The notes beneath the pieces were generated by a model, which did not search any database, was not told the origin of the DNA, and was given only the letters and a program-made list of their open reading frames with translations. The translations under genes were made by a program, and so were the position numbers. A DNA stretch of 64,000 bases from Tetrahymena thermophila SB210 (lineage: Eukaryota; Ciliophora; Oligohymenophorea; Hymenostomatida; Tetrahymenidae): NCBI RefSeq assembly GCF_000189635.1, contig NW_002475978.1:109735-173734 (forward strand), in the 5' to 3' direction. Numbering within the stretch: the first letter of the stretch is position 1; each line of letters starts with the position of its first letter. This document shows positions 1-14,531 of this stretch, piece by piece.

Positions 1-1
1 A

Positions 2-1236
<1,235 letters not shown>

Positions 1237-2101
1237 TAAATAGTTTAAATTATTAAATTAAATAAATATAAATAAATAATAATCATTAAATAAATAAATA
1301 AACAAATAAAAATTTAGTAGATTTACTATGTAGTATATAAAATATATATTTATTAGTTAATAACAAAATAGTAATTCATCTTAATTCCTATTAATTATCT
1401 ATTTGATAATGTAAAAATTCTAAAGTATTGATATCTAAAAATACTAATAAATATTTAATTCAATAATTTATTTAGTAAATGTCCTTGACAGTACAAAAAA
1501 TTTTGTTGAATTTAAATTGATTTATTAAAAAATATAATTTTGAATTTAAGTAAATTATCTATGAATGTCTTTTTTTAGAAGATTTGTTTTAATTTCATAG
1601 ATTTTTTGACTAAATTCAAATTAATTTAATATTAAATTATATAAGCCTCCTTATCAAGTTTATAACCAAAAAGAAAAGTGTTTTTTAAATAATAATTTTC
1701 AAAATTCTACTATGAAATATATCGAAAGGAATTTTTAGAAAATTTTTTACATACTTTGAAAAAGGTTTAATTTATTCTTATTTTATTTTAAAAAATATCT
1801 TATTAAAATTATTTAAATTAGAAACAATATATTTGGATTAACAAGAAGTAAGGAAGTTTGCAATTTTTTGTAAAAATATATGAGTAATTAGTTAATTACA
1901 TAATATAATTATAATAAGAGGTAAGAATAAAGAATACTTGAATGGTTATTAGAATTTTTTTAAGCTTCTATAAATAATAAAATCCTTAATTTTTTATATA
2001 ATTTATTTGGCTATTAAGCTAATTATTGGCTTAAAATCCTTAGTCCATCTATTTATTTATGTATTTAAATGTTTATTTTAATTTATTTTATTTTTTTGAA
2101 A
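1237..2101. other. Intergenic, no gene seen
   Basis: AT-rich spacer between the converging 3' ends of the kinase and Notchless genes. It starts with runs of TAAA/AAAT type simple sequence near 1240-1310. No coding frame with sensible composition was found on either strand. Confidence 0.6.
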
Positions 2102-3911
2102 TCAATTCTTCCATATTTTTAATAATTTATCTTTTCCACCTGAACAAACCTTAAGACCATCAGGACTCCAATCTACTCCGTATACTTCGTCAGCATGTCC
2201 CGGCAAGTCAAACATTAACTTTTTAGTTTTTATATCCCAAACTTTCATAGTAGAATCTTTAGAACCACTAACAAAAAGTCTATTATCAGGAGACCATGCG
2301 ATTTGATAAACACTAGCAACATGTCCTCTAAAACTAGCAATATAAGCTCCATTAAAACCATCCCATAATTTTAAATTTTTATCAAAGGAAGCTGAAATAA
2401 AATATCTTCCGTCAGGAGAGAATTAGACATGATTGACAGGCTTTGTGTGTCCAGTTAATCTGATAATAGGTTTTCTGGAATCAACGGGATCCCACATGTA
2501 TAAAGTGTTGTCATCAGAACCTGAAACTAATCTTTCATTCTTTGAGCCCTTTAGCTTTGTGTATTTTTCCAATGCTTTTTTTTATTGATCTTCTGGATTT
2601 TCTAATATTTCACCTTTTTCATCAAAATATCCAGTTCTCAAGGCATGCTCAGTGCTTAAGCAGATAGTATTAACCCAGTGAGCGTGTCCTTTTAATTCTT
2701 TTTCCATACTTCCATCCTTTTTCCAAACCTATGATTATATAAATATATAAATTAATTTCATTATTGGCAAAACACTAAAATATAAAAATAATTCAATAGT
2801 TAGCTCAAAAAGCTCTACTTTAACATTTATTTTCAAATGCTTTGGTAAATTAGTATTTTTTTTGCAAAGGAATTATCAAGTAAACAAAAAAACTGGAGAG
2901 AAATTTATATAAATATCCTTTAGATAATTTGATTATCATCCTAGTCATTATTTAAAATAAGACATTGCTCAAAAATATTTTTGCTTAGAAGTATTTTCCG
3001 AAATGCTTAACTACTGAATATGGTTTAATTTGAAATATTTTTATTTTATTTACCTTTATAGTTGTATCTTCACTTGAACTGTAAATTAAACCTTGTCCTC
3101 CCCATAAAACTTTAGTTATACTCTTAGAATGTCCACCAAAGCAAATGCAACATTATTAAGATCTTGAGCTCCAAATTCTGATTGAGGCATCCTTGGAAGC
3201 ACTTGCAAATAATTCGCAATCTTTATTCATGTGGAGAGGCTCCCATGAGATAGATGTAATCCACTTGTTGTGTCCCTTCATTGTAAGGCCAATTTACTTT
3301 CCAGTTTCTGGATCCCAAAGACAAATATCACCATTCATATCTCCTGATGCTAACATTTTGCCATTTGGACTCCATTAGATAACTAAAACCCAATTTCTGT
3401 GACCACCTTTACCTGTTTCTTTGGGGAGTTCTGTATTTACATCCCAAAAACGAACAGTTGTATCACCTGAGCCACTAGCTAAATTTTATCCATCTGGAGA
3501 AAATTATACGGAAAGAACACTATCTGTGTGACCTGGTAAAGAACTTGATTAACGAGTTATGGGACGAACAAAGAAAAGTGATTAAGGATGGAAAGTAATA
3601 TCAAGAGTAACTTCTGTGGAAAAATTTTTCATCTTTTTAGCGAAATCATCGATACTAGTCTTGATTTCATGAGTGCCATAAAAGAAAGTGTATAATTTTT
3701 CTTCATCATTTTGCAAAATTTCATTAATCATTGCCTCTAATTCCTTTGCTTTGGTGGTGAGGGGAACTTAGAGAATGTTATCAACTTTCTCTCCCTCTGC
3801 ATTTTTAAATTGAATATATATTTTTTTTTCAGCATCATCTATTTCATTCTTTTTCTCCTGTTAAATCCCATCTGGATTAGATTCTGTTTTGAGCTTCTTA
3901 GTTGGATCCAT
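2102..3911 (-). CDS. NLE1: Notchless/Rsa4 homologue, WD40 ribosome-assembly factor
   Basis: Two exons, 3054-3911 and 2102-2728, flank a 325-base intron and encode 494 residues from ATG 3909-3911 to TGA. The N-terminus has the NLE domain (IYIQFKNAEGEKVDNILQVP, about residues 25-95, ending in VTLDITFHPQ). Eight WD repeats follow, with the family's signature phrases SGSGDTTVRFWD, KGHNKWITSISWEPLH, SGSDDNTLYMWDP and PGHADEVYGVDWSPDG; the protein ends in GKDKLLKIWKN. In yeast and animals Notchless/Rsa4 binds the pre-60S particle, and its NLE domain is pulled by the AAA ATPase Rea1/Midasin; that role is family knowledge. Length and domain order match the family. Several in-frame TAA/TAG codons confirm glutamine reassignment. 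Confidence 0.95.
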
Positions 3912-5009
3912 TTTTGCTAATTTATGTATTCTACTAACACCTTGCTAAATATTATTTCTTAATAAATTAAATTAAATTAATTCTTCAAAATTAATTAATC
4001 AGTCATCAAATCTATTCCTATCAAAATTTAATTTGGTTATCACTAAAATAAATAGGAGTTAATTTTGATCTTATCATTTATAACTTAAAAGCTCTATCAT
4101 TATAATGTTTCCTTTGCTCAATATACCTCTACTAAATGACATATTTTATAATTTCAACTCCCATATTTCTATTTCTTCATTTAGTTTTCAATATTAACAC
4201 ATTTAACATTATTCTACTTATTTTTATTATATTTTTGTATATTTTACTTTAAAATATTTTATTTTTCAGATTAAGTAAACTCAAAAATATTAAATTAAAA
4301 ATATATTTAAAAACAATAGTTTCAACGAATATCTTTCTAAAATAAATTAAAACATCTATAAATTTTATCAATTTTGTTAAATGATTTTAATTCAAATACT
4401 TTTTGATCGTTCTTGAGATTTTTCTTTAAGATATAATTGTAAACTATGAAAAAATATCAAATAAATAAGATAACAATGTTGTTTTCAAAATTACTTTAGA
4501 ATATTTTTAATATTTTTTTAATAAAAATTTTCTAATACACGAAATTTAGCTAGCTCATAATTTTAAAAAAATAAGTTTGAATTTAAAAATAAATATTTAT
4601 TTGTTCAAACATATTTTTAAATAGTAATTCTAAAATAGGCGTAAATAAATATTAGATTAAAATATAAAATATTATTAAATTATAAACGAATTTTAGTTTT
4701 TAAAATTCTTACATTTTTATATAAAATAAATTTAAAGATGATGTAAATTTTTTACAATTTATTTAAATTTAGATACAATTTTAAATTTTAAATAAATTAA
4801 GTTATGCTTTAAAATAAATAGATATTTATTTATTTATTTAATTAAGTTTTTAAATAGTTTTAAAATATTTATATTAGTTATTTATTTTGTTATTTATCTA
4901 TCTATTTATAAGAAAGATTAGAATAATAAGATGATATATTTATTGATTTAAATATTAAAAGTTGATTAATTTTAATTTTCTTTAAATTTATTTAATTGAC
5001 TATATTAAA
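3912..5009. other. Intergenic, no gene seen
   Basis: AT-rich spacer upstream of Notchless, including simple ATTT/TATC-like tracts near 4800-4910. No open frame with protein-like composition was found. It should contain the Notchless promoter, but no motif can be pointed to. Confidence 0.5.
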
Positions 5010-5235
5010 GAGGCATCTATCTATTTACCTATCAATCTTTTTTTGATTTACAATCATCTTCTCAGTCTTTATTAATATGTATGATTTATATTTTTGTATC
5101 TATTGCTTAGTTAGATATATATATTATCCAATATGCAATATGGGGTTCACCGAATTAGATATTAAGAAATCTGTAAATTCTATTTTATTCTTCTTAATTA
5201 TTACAATTATTAAACTTTTAATCTTATATATGTTG
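5010..5235 (-). pseudogene. Decayed duplicate of the 3' end of the RING gene
   Basis: This stretch aligns by eye with 5255-5480, which holds the final codons of the neighbouring RING gene. Shared landmarks in order on the + strand are TTTGATTTACAATCATCTTC versus TTGATTTTCAATCATCTTC, TATCTATTG..TAGTTAGATA, and TTCTATTTTATTCTTCT versus CTTTATTTTATTCTTCT. Read on the minus strand, the acidic end of the intact copy is lost and the frame ends in a different TGA at 5062-5064. It lies downstream of the real stop and is probably untranslated. Confidence 0.55.
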
Positions 5236-5292
5236 TTAATTATATAAAAGAAATCTATCTTTTGTATAAATCAATCAATTTTTTGTTGATTT

Positions 5293-8200
5293 TCAATCAT
5301 CTTCACAATCTTCATCGAAATTGATTAATTATGTTTCTTTATCTATTGTACAGTTAGATACCTATTACTCTATATGTTATTCATCTAATTAGATGAATTT
5401 ATCATTTAGAAAATTTTAAACTTTATTTTATTCTTCTAAGTTATTATTATTATTATTATTTAACTTTTAATCAATTCCTATTATCCTTTAGATCAAAGGA
5501 GGATCTTCATCTGAAGGATTATTTTCATTTTCTTTGTTTTCTGAAGCATAATTAACTATTTCATCTTATTTTTTTATAAAATACTCATCTTGTTTATCAC
5601 CATTAGTTTGTAAATTAACTTTATTATTGTTAACTGCAAATATTTCTTTTGTTTGGCAGAATACCTAATCTTCTGGTGAACTATTGAAATATTTACTCAT
5701 ATACTTATCTAGAATTTATATTTTTTAAGCGTCTGAAGAGCTTTAAGAGCATGAAGTGACATCTCCATCACTTTTTTTAGGCTAAAAAACTGCATAATGA
5801 CCAGATTAATACAGTTTGGTTTAAACACTTCTGTTTGTTGACTACAAAGTTTCTTCAATATCCCATTCTACTTGAGTGTTCTTTTATGAATTATTTTATT
5901 TATCATCTACTTGACTAATAGTTTTTCCATTACCACTTTGAATTAATATTTATTCTTTATTTTTCACTATTTAGTTTTACTATTGATCAAATTAAATACT
6001 CTAACATTCTTTATTATTTTGTATTCCGTTTTAATTACTCAATTGGAGATGTTAATTTAAATTTTATTCATCAATTTCATTATCATGTTCTATTTTATTA
6101 TCTAACTATGAAATCCTTTTTATGTTAATTATAGCAGGTACATTTTAAGCTGCATTATTGTTTTATGATGAAATTTGTTAACTTAATTAAACTTCACTTA
6201 TTTGCTTTTAGCATTCTTCAAAGTTAATGCTTTATTCTGATGAATGTTAAGACTAATTTTTTTCTTATGAATTTTTTTATTTTTCATGTATAGAAAAACA
6301 TGCTGACTATTCAGGTTTCTTAATAGAATTAACTTCTGATGGGTAATTGCTAACACAATTTTATAAATTATCTTACTTATTTATTTCTTCCATTTACTTT
6401 TCTAACTATTCAATTGAAAGAGTTTATTATGAAATATCATCCTAATTTCCATTTTTCTAATGAGTTATCGAATTTTAAATATTTTCATAATCAGATAAAT
6501 TTATTGATGAAAAATCTGCCTAAAAATTCTACTAGTTGATATAAGAAGAGAGAGTTACTTTATTAATTTTAGTGTCTTAATAATGATTTCTTTTGTCAGG
6601 ATTTTAGATTTCTTCATCCTCTTCATCATACTAAATAATTGTTATATCTTCTTTCTAACATTATTAATTTACTTATAATCTATCTTATTAAGATTCAACA
6701 TTCTAATTTATATCTAAAAATATTTCATTTTGTTAAGGCTCATTCTGTTAAACCTGTTATGAAATTTGATGTTATTCAATTATTAATGCATTTTACTATA
6801 AATTTATATTTGAATCCTACTATAATTCAATTTGCTAAATCTAAAAATCTTGCTATCCTTATTACAAAATTTGATTATTTAGTTGTATTTAAGGTTATAT
6901 GTTTTATATTTGGTTTTCATCCTAAATTTAGTTGTTTTGTTAAATTTCTTCTTAGTTTTATTATTGAATTTATGGTTCTATATTTTATTACTATACTTAC
7001 TAATCTTATCCTGCATTTTAATTTTATAATACTTAATTTAATTAATTTAAAATTTAATTCTAAGCATTTGCTTCATTTTGATTTTCTAGTTATTGAAATT
7101 ACTAAATTGCATTTTCTTGAATAAAATTAGAAAGTCTCATTATCTCTTAATCTTAAGAAATTTCATGCATATTAGATACTGCAACAACTTGTTTATATTT
7201 TCCCTGATTATTATTTATGTCTATTTAAACTATTTTAGATATCGTTTATCTGCAAAGGTAACACTCTCCTGTTTTTTTCCATATATCTAGAGCACACTAA
7301 TTGCATAAACCTAATGTTTTTATTTATAATTAATTATTAAAAAATTAAATAATGATGCTCATACCTCCATGACCACATTCTAATATGACTGAATCTGGTT
7401 GATTATCGAAACATACCAAACATTATTGACAGCTAGGTTAGGATGTTAGTTTTGAGTCATGTCTTGATCTATCCGTTTATTTATTTTCCTTATTAGTCTA
7501 TGGTAAATCTTCTTACATATTACCTTCTATTTTTTGTGAAGTTTTAGGCAAATTCAAATCTTCGAATGCATTATTCTGAGAAATTGTGCTAGGTCTGTTC
7601 TATTTACTTTTAGTTTCAGAGTTTCTTTAACTTAATTTTTTCTTTTCTTCTTCATTTTATTTTTAATCTATTTTGTTTTTTTTATCTTCTTTCAAAAAAT
7701 ATTTTAATATTAAATTTTAAGTTTATTAAAAAAAAATCAACGAATAAAAAAAAATTGAACAAAGAGTTTTTTACTTCTTATTTGTTCTAAATGTGCTGCT
7801 ACCTCTTTATTTACATCACTTTTCATAAAATAAGTAGAAGAGAATCTGATTAAGAACTATGGAATGGAAGAAGGGATCTATTTGGTTGTCTTAATAATTT
7901 TTACCTTTTTAGGTTTGATTTCTTATTTTATAATTAATTATTTATTAGATTGTATTAAAATACAAAAATTTTACAATTTTAAGGAAGGGGAAAATTTGGA
8001 GGAGCTAAGTTAGGAACTTACATTTCTTATTCAAGATTAGAATTATTGCTTTAATTATCATGATTGTTATCTTAATTCTCTTCATCTCTTTGATTAGCTC
8101 CTTCAACATGAACTTAATGGGATCCGCTAAACAGACTTTCTGAATTAGCTAAAGCTATAAAAATTCTATTAATTAAATAAAATATTTATTTCTTTATATA

Positions 8201-11200
8201 AAAAAAATGCTAATTTACTCTAAATCATCTGAACATGCTACAGTATAAATAGATGAGATTACACTACCTGTAATTAGTGCAGCAGAACAGTACCTTAATG
8301 TCTATATATTTCCTTCCTAATAATAGTCCATTAATCCTAGAAGAAAAAACAATGAATTTCCTACTACATGGATACTCACCATTAGACACCACATTAGTCC
8401 TTTTACTAGAAAAAAAATAATTAATAAATAATTTGAAAAAAAAATTTATCAAATACAAATTCATTTATTTTTAAAATTTACTTTAATATTTATCAGTTTA
8501 TCCAACTAGACAATAATAAAGAGAGCATAAAAATAAAATTGTTAATCCAAAAATATAAAATCCAAGTGAACTGAGCAAAATCCATGAAGGAAGAAAGATA
8601 GAAACCCAAGACCAATTTACTATTGAATCAAACTAAACGGAAAATAAAAGACATTGAGTTACTGCATATATACGTAATAATAGTTCTATCTATTAAAAAT
8701 TTAGTAAAAAAAATAAGTGTTTAAGCAACAATATAAATATTTACATGTCTATTCATGCTTTCCTAAGTTTTAGTTGTAAATACAAGCCACCAAATAATAT
8801 GTACGAAAGGAGAGTACACTAATAATAGTGTGATAGGTTGAGATACAATCCTCATAAATAAAAAAATCATTAAGAATAAAATATTAATAAAGAAGTATTC
8901 CACAACATTAAAAAAAGCCATTCTTTTATCTTCTAATTATGTATCTCTTTATTATTATTATTAATATATATAATGAATGAAGGTATACAATTAAAAGTTA
9001 TTAGATAAAGTTAAATTTTGTAAATCTAGTCTTTAAGTTTATTTAAAGATTTAAGCTTTAAATTTCATTTTATTTATTTAATTAAAAATTTTATTTACAC
9101 AATACAGTATATTAGAATAAAATATCTCTTATATTAGATATTAATAAATTTTATTGATAATTATTGGTTAAATTAAATCTTAAAAAATAAAAATCTAAAG
9201 AATGAATTATTTTAATTTTAAGTTAATATTTTATTGATATTATAAATAACAGTTAAGTATTTAGAACTAATCAAAAATATTTAAAGTTTTTTATTAGATT
9301 TTGAAAATTTAACTAAACTATTTAAATAAAATGCTATTTAATTTTTCATGTTGACTGAAAACTTATTGAATTTTGATGAAAATAAAAAAATATTTTATTC
9401 TTGTGCTAAAAATGTTTTAATATAAAAAAATATACTCTGAGAGATTCTTGTAGATTGAAATTTTATTTCCTGTGAAAAAACAGAAGACAAAGAAGAAAAC
9501 AAGCCAGATGCCCTACATTAAAAAGTTTAAATAAAAGACAGCTAGGATAAAAACACTAAAGATGGAAAGTATGACAAGATGGGTTAAAGCTTTTTTGAAA
9601 ACAATTTTAGCTCTAACTTTGTCTTCTTCATCTAACTCAATTACTTATTGCACTCTTCCTCCTAATTATATTTAATTCACTCTGTTAGATCTTCTATTAT
9701 TTTATTCATTCATTCTTCGTCTTGTGTTTCTAATTATTTCGTTGAGCTACTCAGCCTATCTATATTAATCCTCTTACTCTTAATTTTCCAATTAGTTTTA
9801 GTTTACAGATTCTTGATCTGATAATTCATCTCTCTACAGTTACCGTATTTGATTTCTGATCAAATTCATCCTCAATATTGTACTTATTATTCGAATAATA
9901 ATAAATATTTATTAAACTAAAATTTTTCAATTGAATTTAATTCAAAAGAAATTCATTAAATATGTTTTTTTTAAAACAAATAAATAAATATATTTTGATT
10001 TGAAGCTTTAAATGAATTGTTTGAAATTAAAATTTTTGCAAAATACTTTTGTTGAATCAAAGAGTTGTGATAATTTTATAGGTTTCTTTAATTCATACTT
10101 AGAAAATTATTTTCATTTTAGTTGTATCTTTAGGCACTTTCATTTTATCTTGAGTTATTTAATCTTTAATTAGCAGCATTTTAAGAATATCTGTTTATTG
10201 AATTCTACAATCTTTATATTTAAGCTTAATTTTATAACAGTAGTTATTGCTACTGTAAAATATTTAAGCTATTAAAAGGATGTGCAGCTTATTAAATAGC
10301 CAGGAAATTTTGTTACAAGGGAGGTAGTGGTTGATTCTGGTTTAATTGTCTTTAATTATTTTAATTATTTAATCTAGATTATATTAATCTCCTTAAATAT
10401 TATTACTAATGTTAATAGTGTAATTATTATAAGTTCCTTGATTCATTTTATTATAAACTACTATTATCATTATTCCTTATGTTATTCCTAACATTTGATA
10501 TTTATGAATTAGATTACAATTCGATTTATTAATCTAGATCTTCCCTATCAGGATTTTGTAGGAAATTTATGGGAGGATTTAATTCCTATCTTATATTGAG
10601 CTCTCCATTTTAGATATCCAAGTAACGATTTTATTGATTATAATCTTGCTCTCTTTACTGTGATAAACAAATATTATTATCTACTACTTCAATCTCTCTT
10701 TCATTTTATGGAGGACTATCTGGTTGCTCAGGCTCTTCATCATCATCTCCATTGTCTTTTTTAAAACAAGGCTAATTGAAGGAACAATTGATGTAGGATA
10801 TAGCTCTGTCTTCTAAAATCTCATTCTAATTCTGAATTATAAATGTGCCATTATTAGAATTATCCTAGTATGTTCTATTATTCATATTTATATTTTGAGT
10901 TAAGTTATTCTACATGTTTTAATTTATCAAATATGATGTATCATTTCTGAGAGTTCTATCATCAAGACACCTCTATTGATTAGTAAACAAATATTATAAA
11001 AGTACAAAAGCTTATTTCTAAAATAAATCGAAAGTAATCAATCTCTAATGAGTTTATATTGCTTTTAAATGGTTCCTGAATAAATTATCGAGATAATTAG
11101 CTTGTAGAATTAGCTAAATATATTTATTTTTATGATTGGTTAATTAAATTACCTTAGAAGTGTCGACTGACTAGGGTATATCATCAAGTCCTCTGCAATC

Positions 11201-11230
11201 AGATATTCTAGAACTGTAGTAAGGATTCAT
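5293..11230 (-). CDS. Polytopic membrane RING-finger protein with TMEM185-like region (putative E3 ubiquitin ligase)
   Basis: Exons rebuilt by phase: 10047-11230, 9436-9882, 8745-8922, 8482-8689, 8220-8405, 7964-8166, 7775-7904, 7365-7688 and 5293-7310, about 1,625 residues from ATG 11228-11230. A Q/N-rich N-terminal third is followed by six to eight hydrophobic segments. One loop, FDSIVNWSWVSIFLPSWILL, recalls the TMEM185/fragile-X-F family. A charged linker then leads to a C3HC4 RING finger: CLVC, a CGHGGLCNQC core and CYLC, coded across the 7311-7364 intron. The roughly 650-residue tail is acidic and N/Q-rich and ends in DEDCEDD. RING domains recruit E2 enzymes, so membrane-anchored ubiquitination is inferred. 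Two joins are uncertain: 11114-11152 (39 bases) and 8923-9435 (513 bases) can be spliced out or read through without a stop. The N-terminal exons could in principle belong to a separate gene. Confidence 0.75.
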
Positions 11231-14200
11231 AGATTGTTTAATTTTTGTATCTTTAAAGTATTTAGACGAAATATTATTTTATTTGTAGGATCAAAAGTAA
11301 GCTATTATTATAGTTATTTACTTACTTGAAATATACCGTTTAATATTTCTTAATTCTATTGAAATTAAATTCCTTTCCATTGAAAGTAAATTTTCAGCTT
11401 AAATTAATATAATATATACTATAAATCTGTTTAAAAATGTTAAATCAAAAAAGAATATCAACTAAATTAAGTGATGAAAGAAAATGCTAATCTAACTTTA
11501 TTTGAAAAGTAAATTTTTTATAAAAAAACAAACTAAAAAATCATAATATTTAACTATTCAATTTTAAATTATAAAAAAAAATGGAATTTTTATATAGATG
11601 TTAAGAAGTTTTTTAAATACATTCATTTTTTCTTTTGCTTGCTAACCTTATTTATTTTAAAATTTAATCTCAACAATTTTTATTTAAATAAACATAATTT
11701 TTGAAAAATTTTAGAATCTAATTTGTTGTTTCAATTTCGAGTGAATTATTTTTGCCTTCCATAAAATTTTATTTATCAAATAAATACAAATACTTTATTC
11801 AACTAAGAGTTAGAATCATTTGATTTCAAGATGGGACTAATAAATATGTTTATAAAATATCACAAGAAATTAATTTTTATTATTAAAGTATTGTTTCTAG
11901 TTACTAAAAATGTATATAACAAGTTAGTTTATTATTTATAAAATAAAAATAAAAACCTTAAAATTTAATTAAGGAATAATAAAAATTAATGCACATACTA
12001 TCAAGAATTTCTTATTATATATATAAATTCTGAATATTAAAAAAGCAATATTATAATGAAAATTGTATTTTATAACATTTTATTATTAAAAATGATTAAA
12101 ATATTTTCATATCCTTTTAGTAATTCCTTATTATTTAAACAAATTCTTAATATTAAATAGAAATATTAATTAATTATTCATATTTTAATTTTTTTATAAT
12201 CTTTTAACTATTCAATAGAAATTCAAATTTATAAAATTTTAAAATCTATTTAGCAATCTAAATTTTTAATAAACATTTGTAAAAAAATAAAATTTTTAAA
12301 ATATTTAGGTTATCAGTTTATACTATTTAGTATCTATTATTAATAACAGTAGTTTATAATATTAATAAAAGTAAAATTGAAGGAATTAATAAGCTTTTAT
12401 GATATATGTTCTATTATGAGATGTGTTTTCATGCAAAAATTGAAGTTGTTTTTCTAAAAATATTTTCATTTTGCTTCTACTTATAATTCTATGTAAATAT
12501 CAGATTTAATTGTTATTTCTGATAAGAGGAATTTGAAACAATATTATTTTAATAACTAAATAGGTAGTTTATCAAATCAAAAGATTTAATTTTTTTATTA
12601 CAAATTAATTTATCAATCAACCTTCTTATTTCTTAAAGTAAATAGATGCTTAAAAATAGAACAATAAAAAAATAGAATCATTCCAATCAAAGAAATAAAA
12701 ATAAATAAACATGTAAAATAATCTCTATTTAAATTCTAAAACACGTAAAAACTCGATAATAATATCCAGCTAGTATTTAATTGTTTTTTAATTTTACTTA
12801 TTAGATTTTTATGCTGATTTATTATTTTTTGTAATAGATGATTTTTATAATGATTTTCATTATTTATAATTTTGACTTCTAATATTTATGATGTTAGTTC
12901 TTCTTTTGAAAATCTTTTTGTATGTCTTCTTCTTGCTTATCCATTTATTCATACAAATGCTACCCTATACCAATTTATATATTCTTTTGTCAGCTATTTA
13001 GATGATCAAAACTTTTTTTTTATTTTCTCACATATTATTCTTAGTTTTTTAATTACTTTACTTTTTTCAATTTATTCTTTAAATTATAATTTTTATAAAG
13101 GAATAATTAATTTTTCAAGTTAATTTTTCATTATTAAATATATTAAGTCTACTAAAATAAAAAATAATTTTTTTAGGAAAGAATTAAATTAAAACGTAAA
13201 CTTACTTATTATGGTACTTTACTTTTAAAAATATTTGATAATAATTATTTTAGATTTTTTTGTAGAATTTAGCTCTATTTAAATATATACTTAAAATTTT
13301 GTAAATAATTCATAAAATTTTTAAAATAATAATTTAAATAAAAATAATATTGCTATTAAACATGTTTGTTTCTATTTTTTCAAAGAATATTTACATTTTT
13401 TAAAAAGGAAAAAAATATTAATTTTTTATTCTTACAAATTTGTTAAAAGAAATGAATGATCTGGTCTTCCTTACTTTTATTGTTAACTATTGTTTCTAAA
13501 ATAAAAATTTTAACAAAAATTTATTTTGAAAATTGCATTTGAAGTTTGTAATAAAATATGATATTTACACTCAGTCGAATAAATTTTGTAAAAATTCCTA
13601 AATTTTTTTTTTCTTCCACAAAATTAAATTTTTATTTTTTAATTTATTGATTACAGTCAAAAATAAGAAAGGTAAAATAAAAATTATATCCTGATTGTGT
13701 AAAGAAACCCATTTCAAATCTAAAATGAAAAAAATAAACTATAACATAAACATGGTAAATTAAAAGATACTATTGTAAGTTTTCCTAAGAATGAGCTATT
13801 AACCAGAAATTAAAAAGTTATTTGTTCTTTTATATTGGTAAATATAATATAAATGGTATTTTAAAATATTTTGAGATACTGAAGAACTTTTGGTTTGTAT
13901 TAGATTATTTTAAATAAAATAATGATAATCAACAGATATTTCTTATTTTGATTTGATTTTCGATCAAAAGTAAGTTTAATAAAAACATCAAATTTGGATG
14001 GTGGAATTGGCAATACTTATAAATTAATACTAGATAATAAGGAGTGATGGCGAAGTAAAATATGAATTGATATAAAAATTTATTATTAATATATTACTAA
14101 ATAATAATAAATATATATAAATATATATATTCAACTGGTTTAGTTTATAGAGATGAAAAAAATAGGCATAAAATTGTTATAGTTCATTCTATCAAATATT

Positions 14201-14531
14201 TATCTATTAGTTCTAATAATCTTAATGCTTAGAATGTGGTAAAATAATTGCAAAGCTGTAAAGCCAAGAATTGTGTAATTATAGGACCTGATTGTGGTTA
14301 CTAACAAAAATCAAATTAACTAAAATTTGAATTGATCAAAAATAGAAACTGAGGAAGTAATTAATATTTTGATAATAATTATCAAGTAAGAAAAATTTAT
14401 CTATAGATTTCTAAAAGTGCATATAAAAACTAATTCGAAAGAAAGAGTTTGAATATTATTTAGCTAACCAAATAAACTTAGAATTCAAGATATTTAATTA
14501 ATAAAACAAAGAATACAACTAAAAAATAGAA
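11231..14531. other. Long gene-poor stretch
   Basis: 3.3 kb of very AT-rich DNA between the divergent RING and Rab11 genes. The longest open frames are ATG-less or low-complexity: 12872-13123 on + has TGA just upstream and no ATG start. A 60-codon frame at 14153-14335 (+) begins with ATG and a hydrophobic stretch (LSNIYLLVLIILMLRMW) and ends at TGA; it could encode a tiny membrane peptide or be chance. Nothing else is supported. Confidence 0.5.

Noticed and set aside
4800..4920. ATTT/TATC simple repeats as a possible telomere or microsatellite element
   Set aside because: Not the ciliate telomere repeat (GGGGTT or GGGGTTT type) and not regular enough to be more than AT-rich low-complexity sequence.
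6639..7124. 161-codon plus-strand open frame
   Set aside because: It lies antisense to the last exon of the RING gene, whose minus-strand frame is continuous and sensible with code 6. The plus frame is low-complexity I/F/N/L sequence typical of antisense AT-rich coding DNA.
12872..13123. Hydrophobic plus-strand open frame of about 83 codons
   Set aside because: It begins at TTG, has an in-frame TGA just upstream and no ATG. With code 6 it runs on through low-complexity sequence to a TGA near 13455. No family resemblance.
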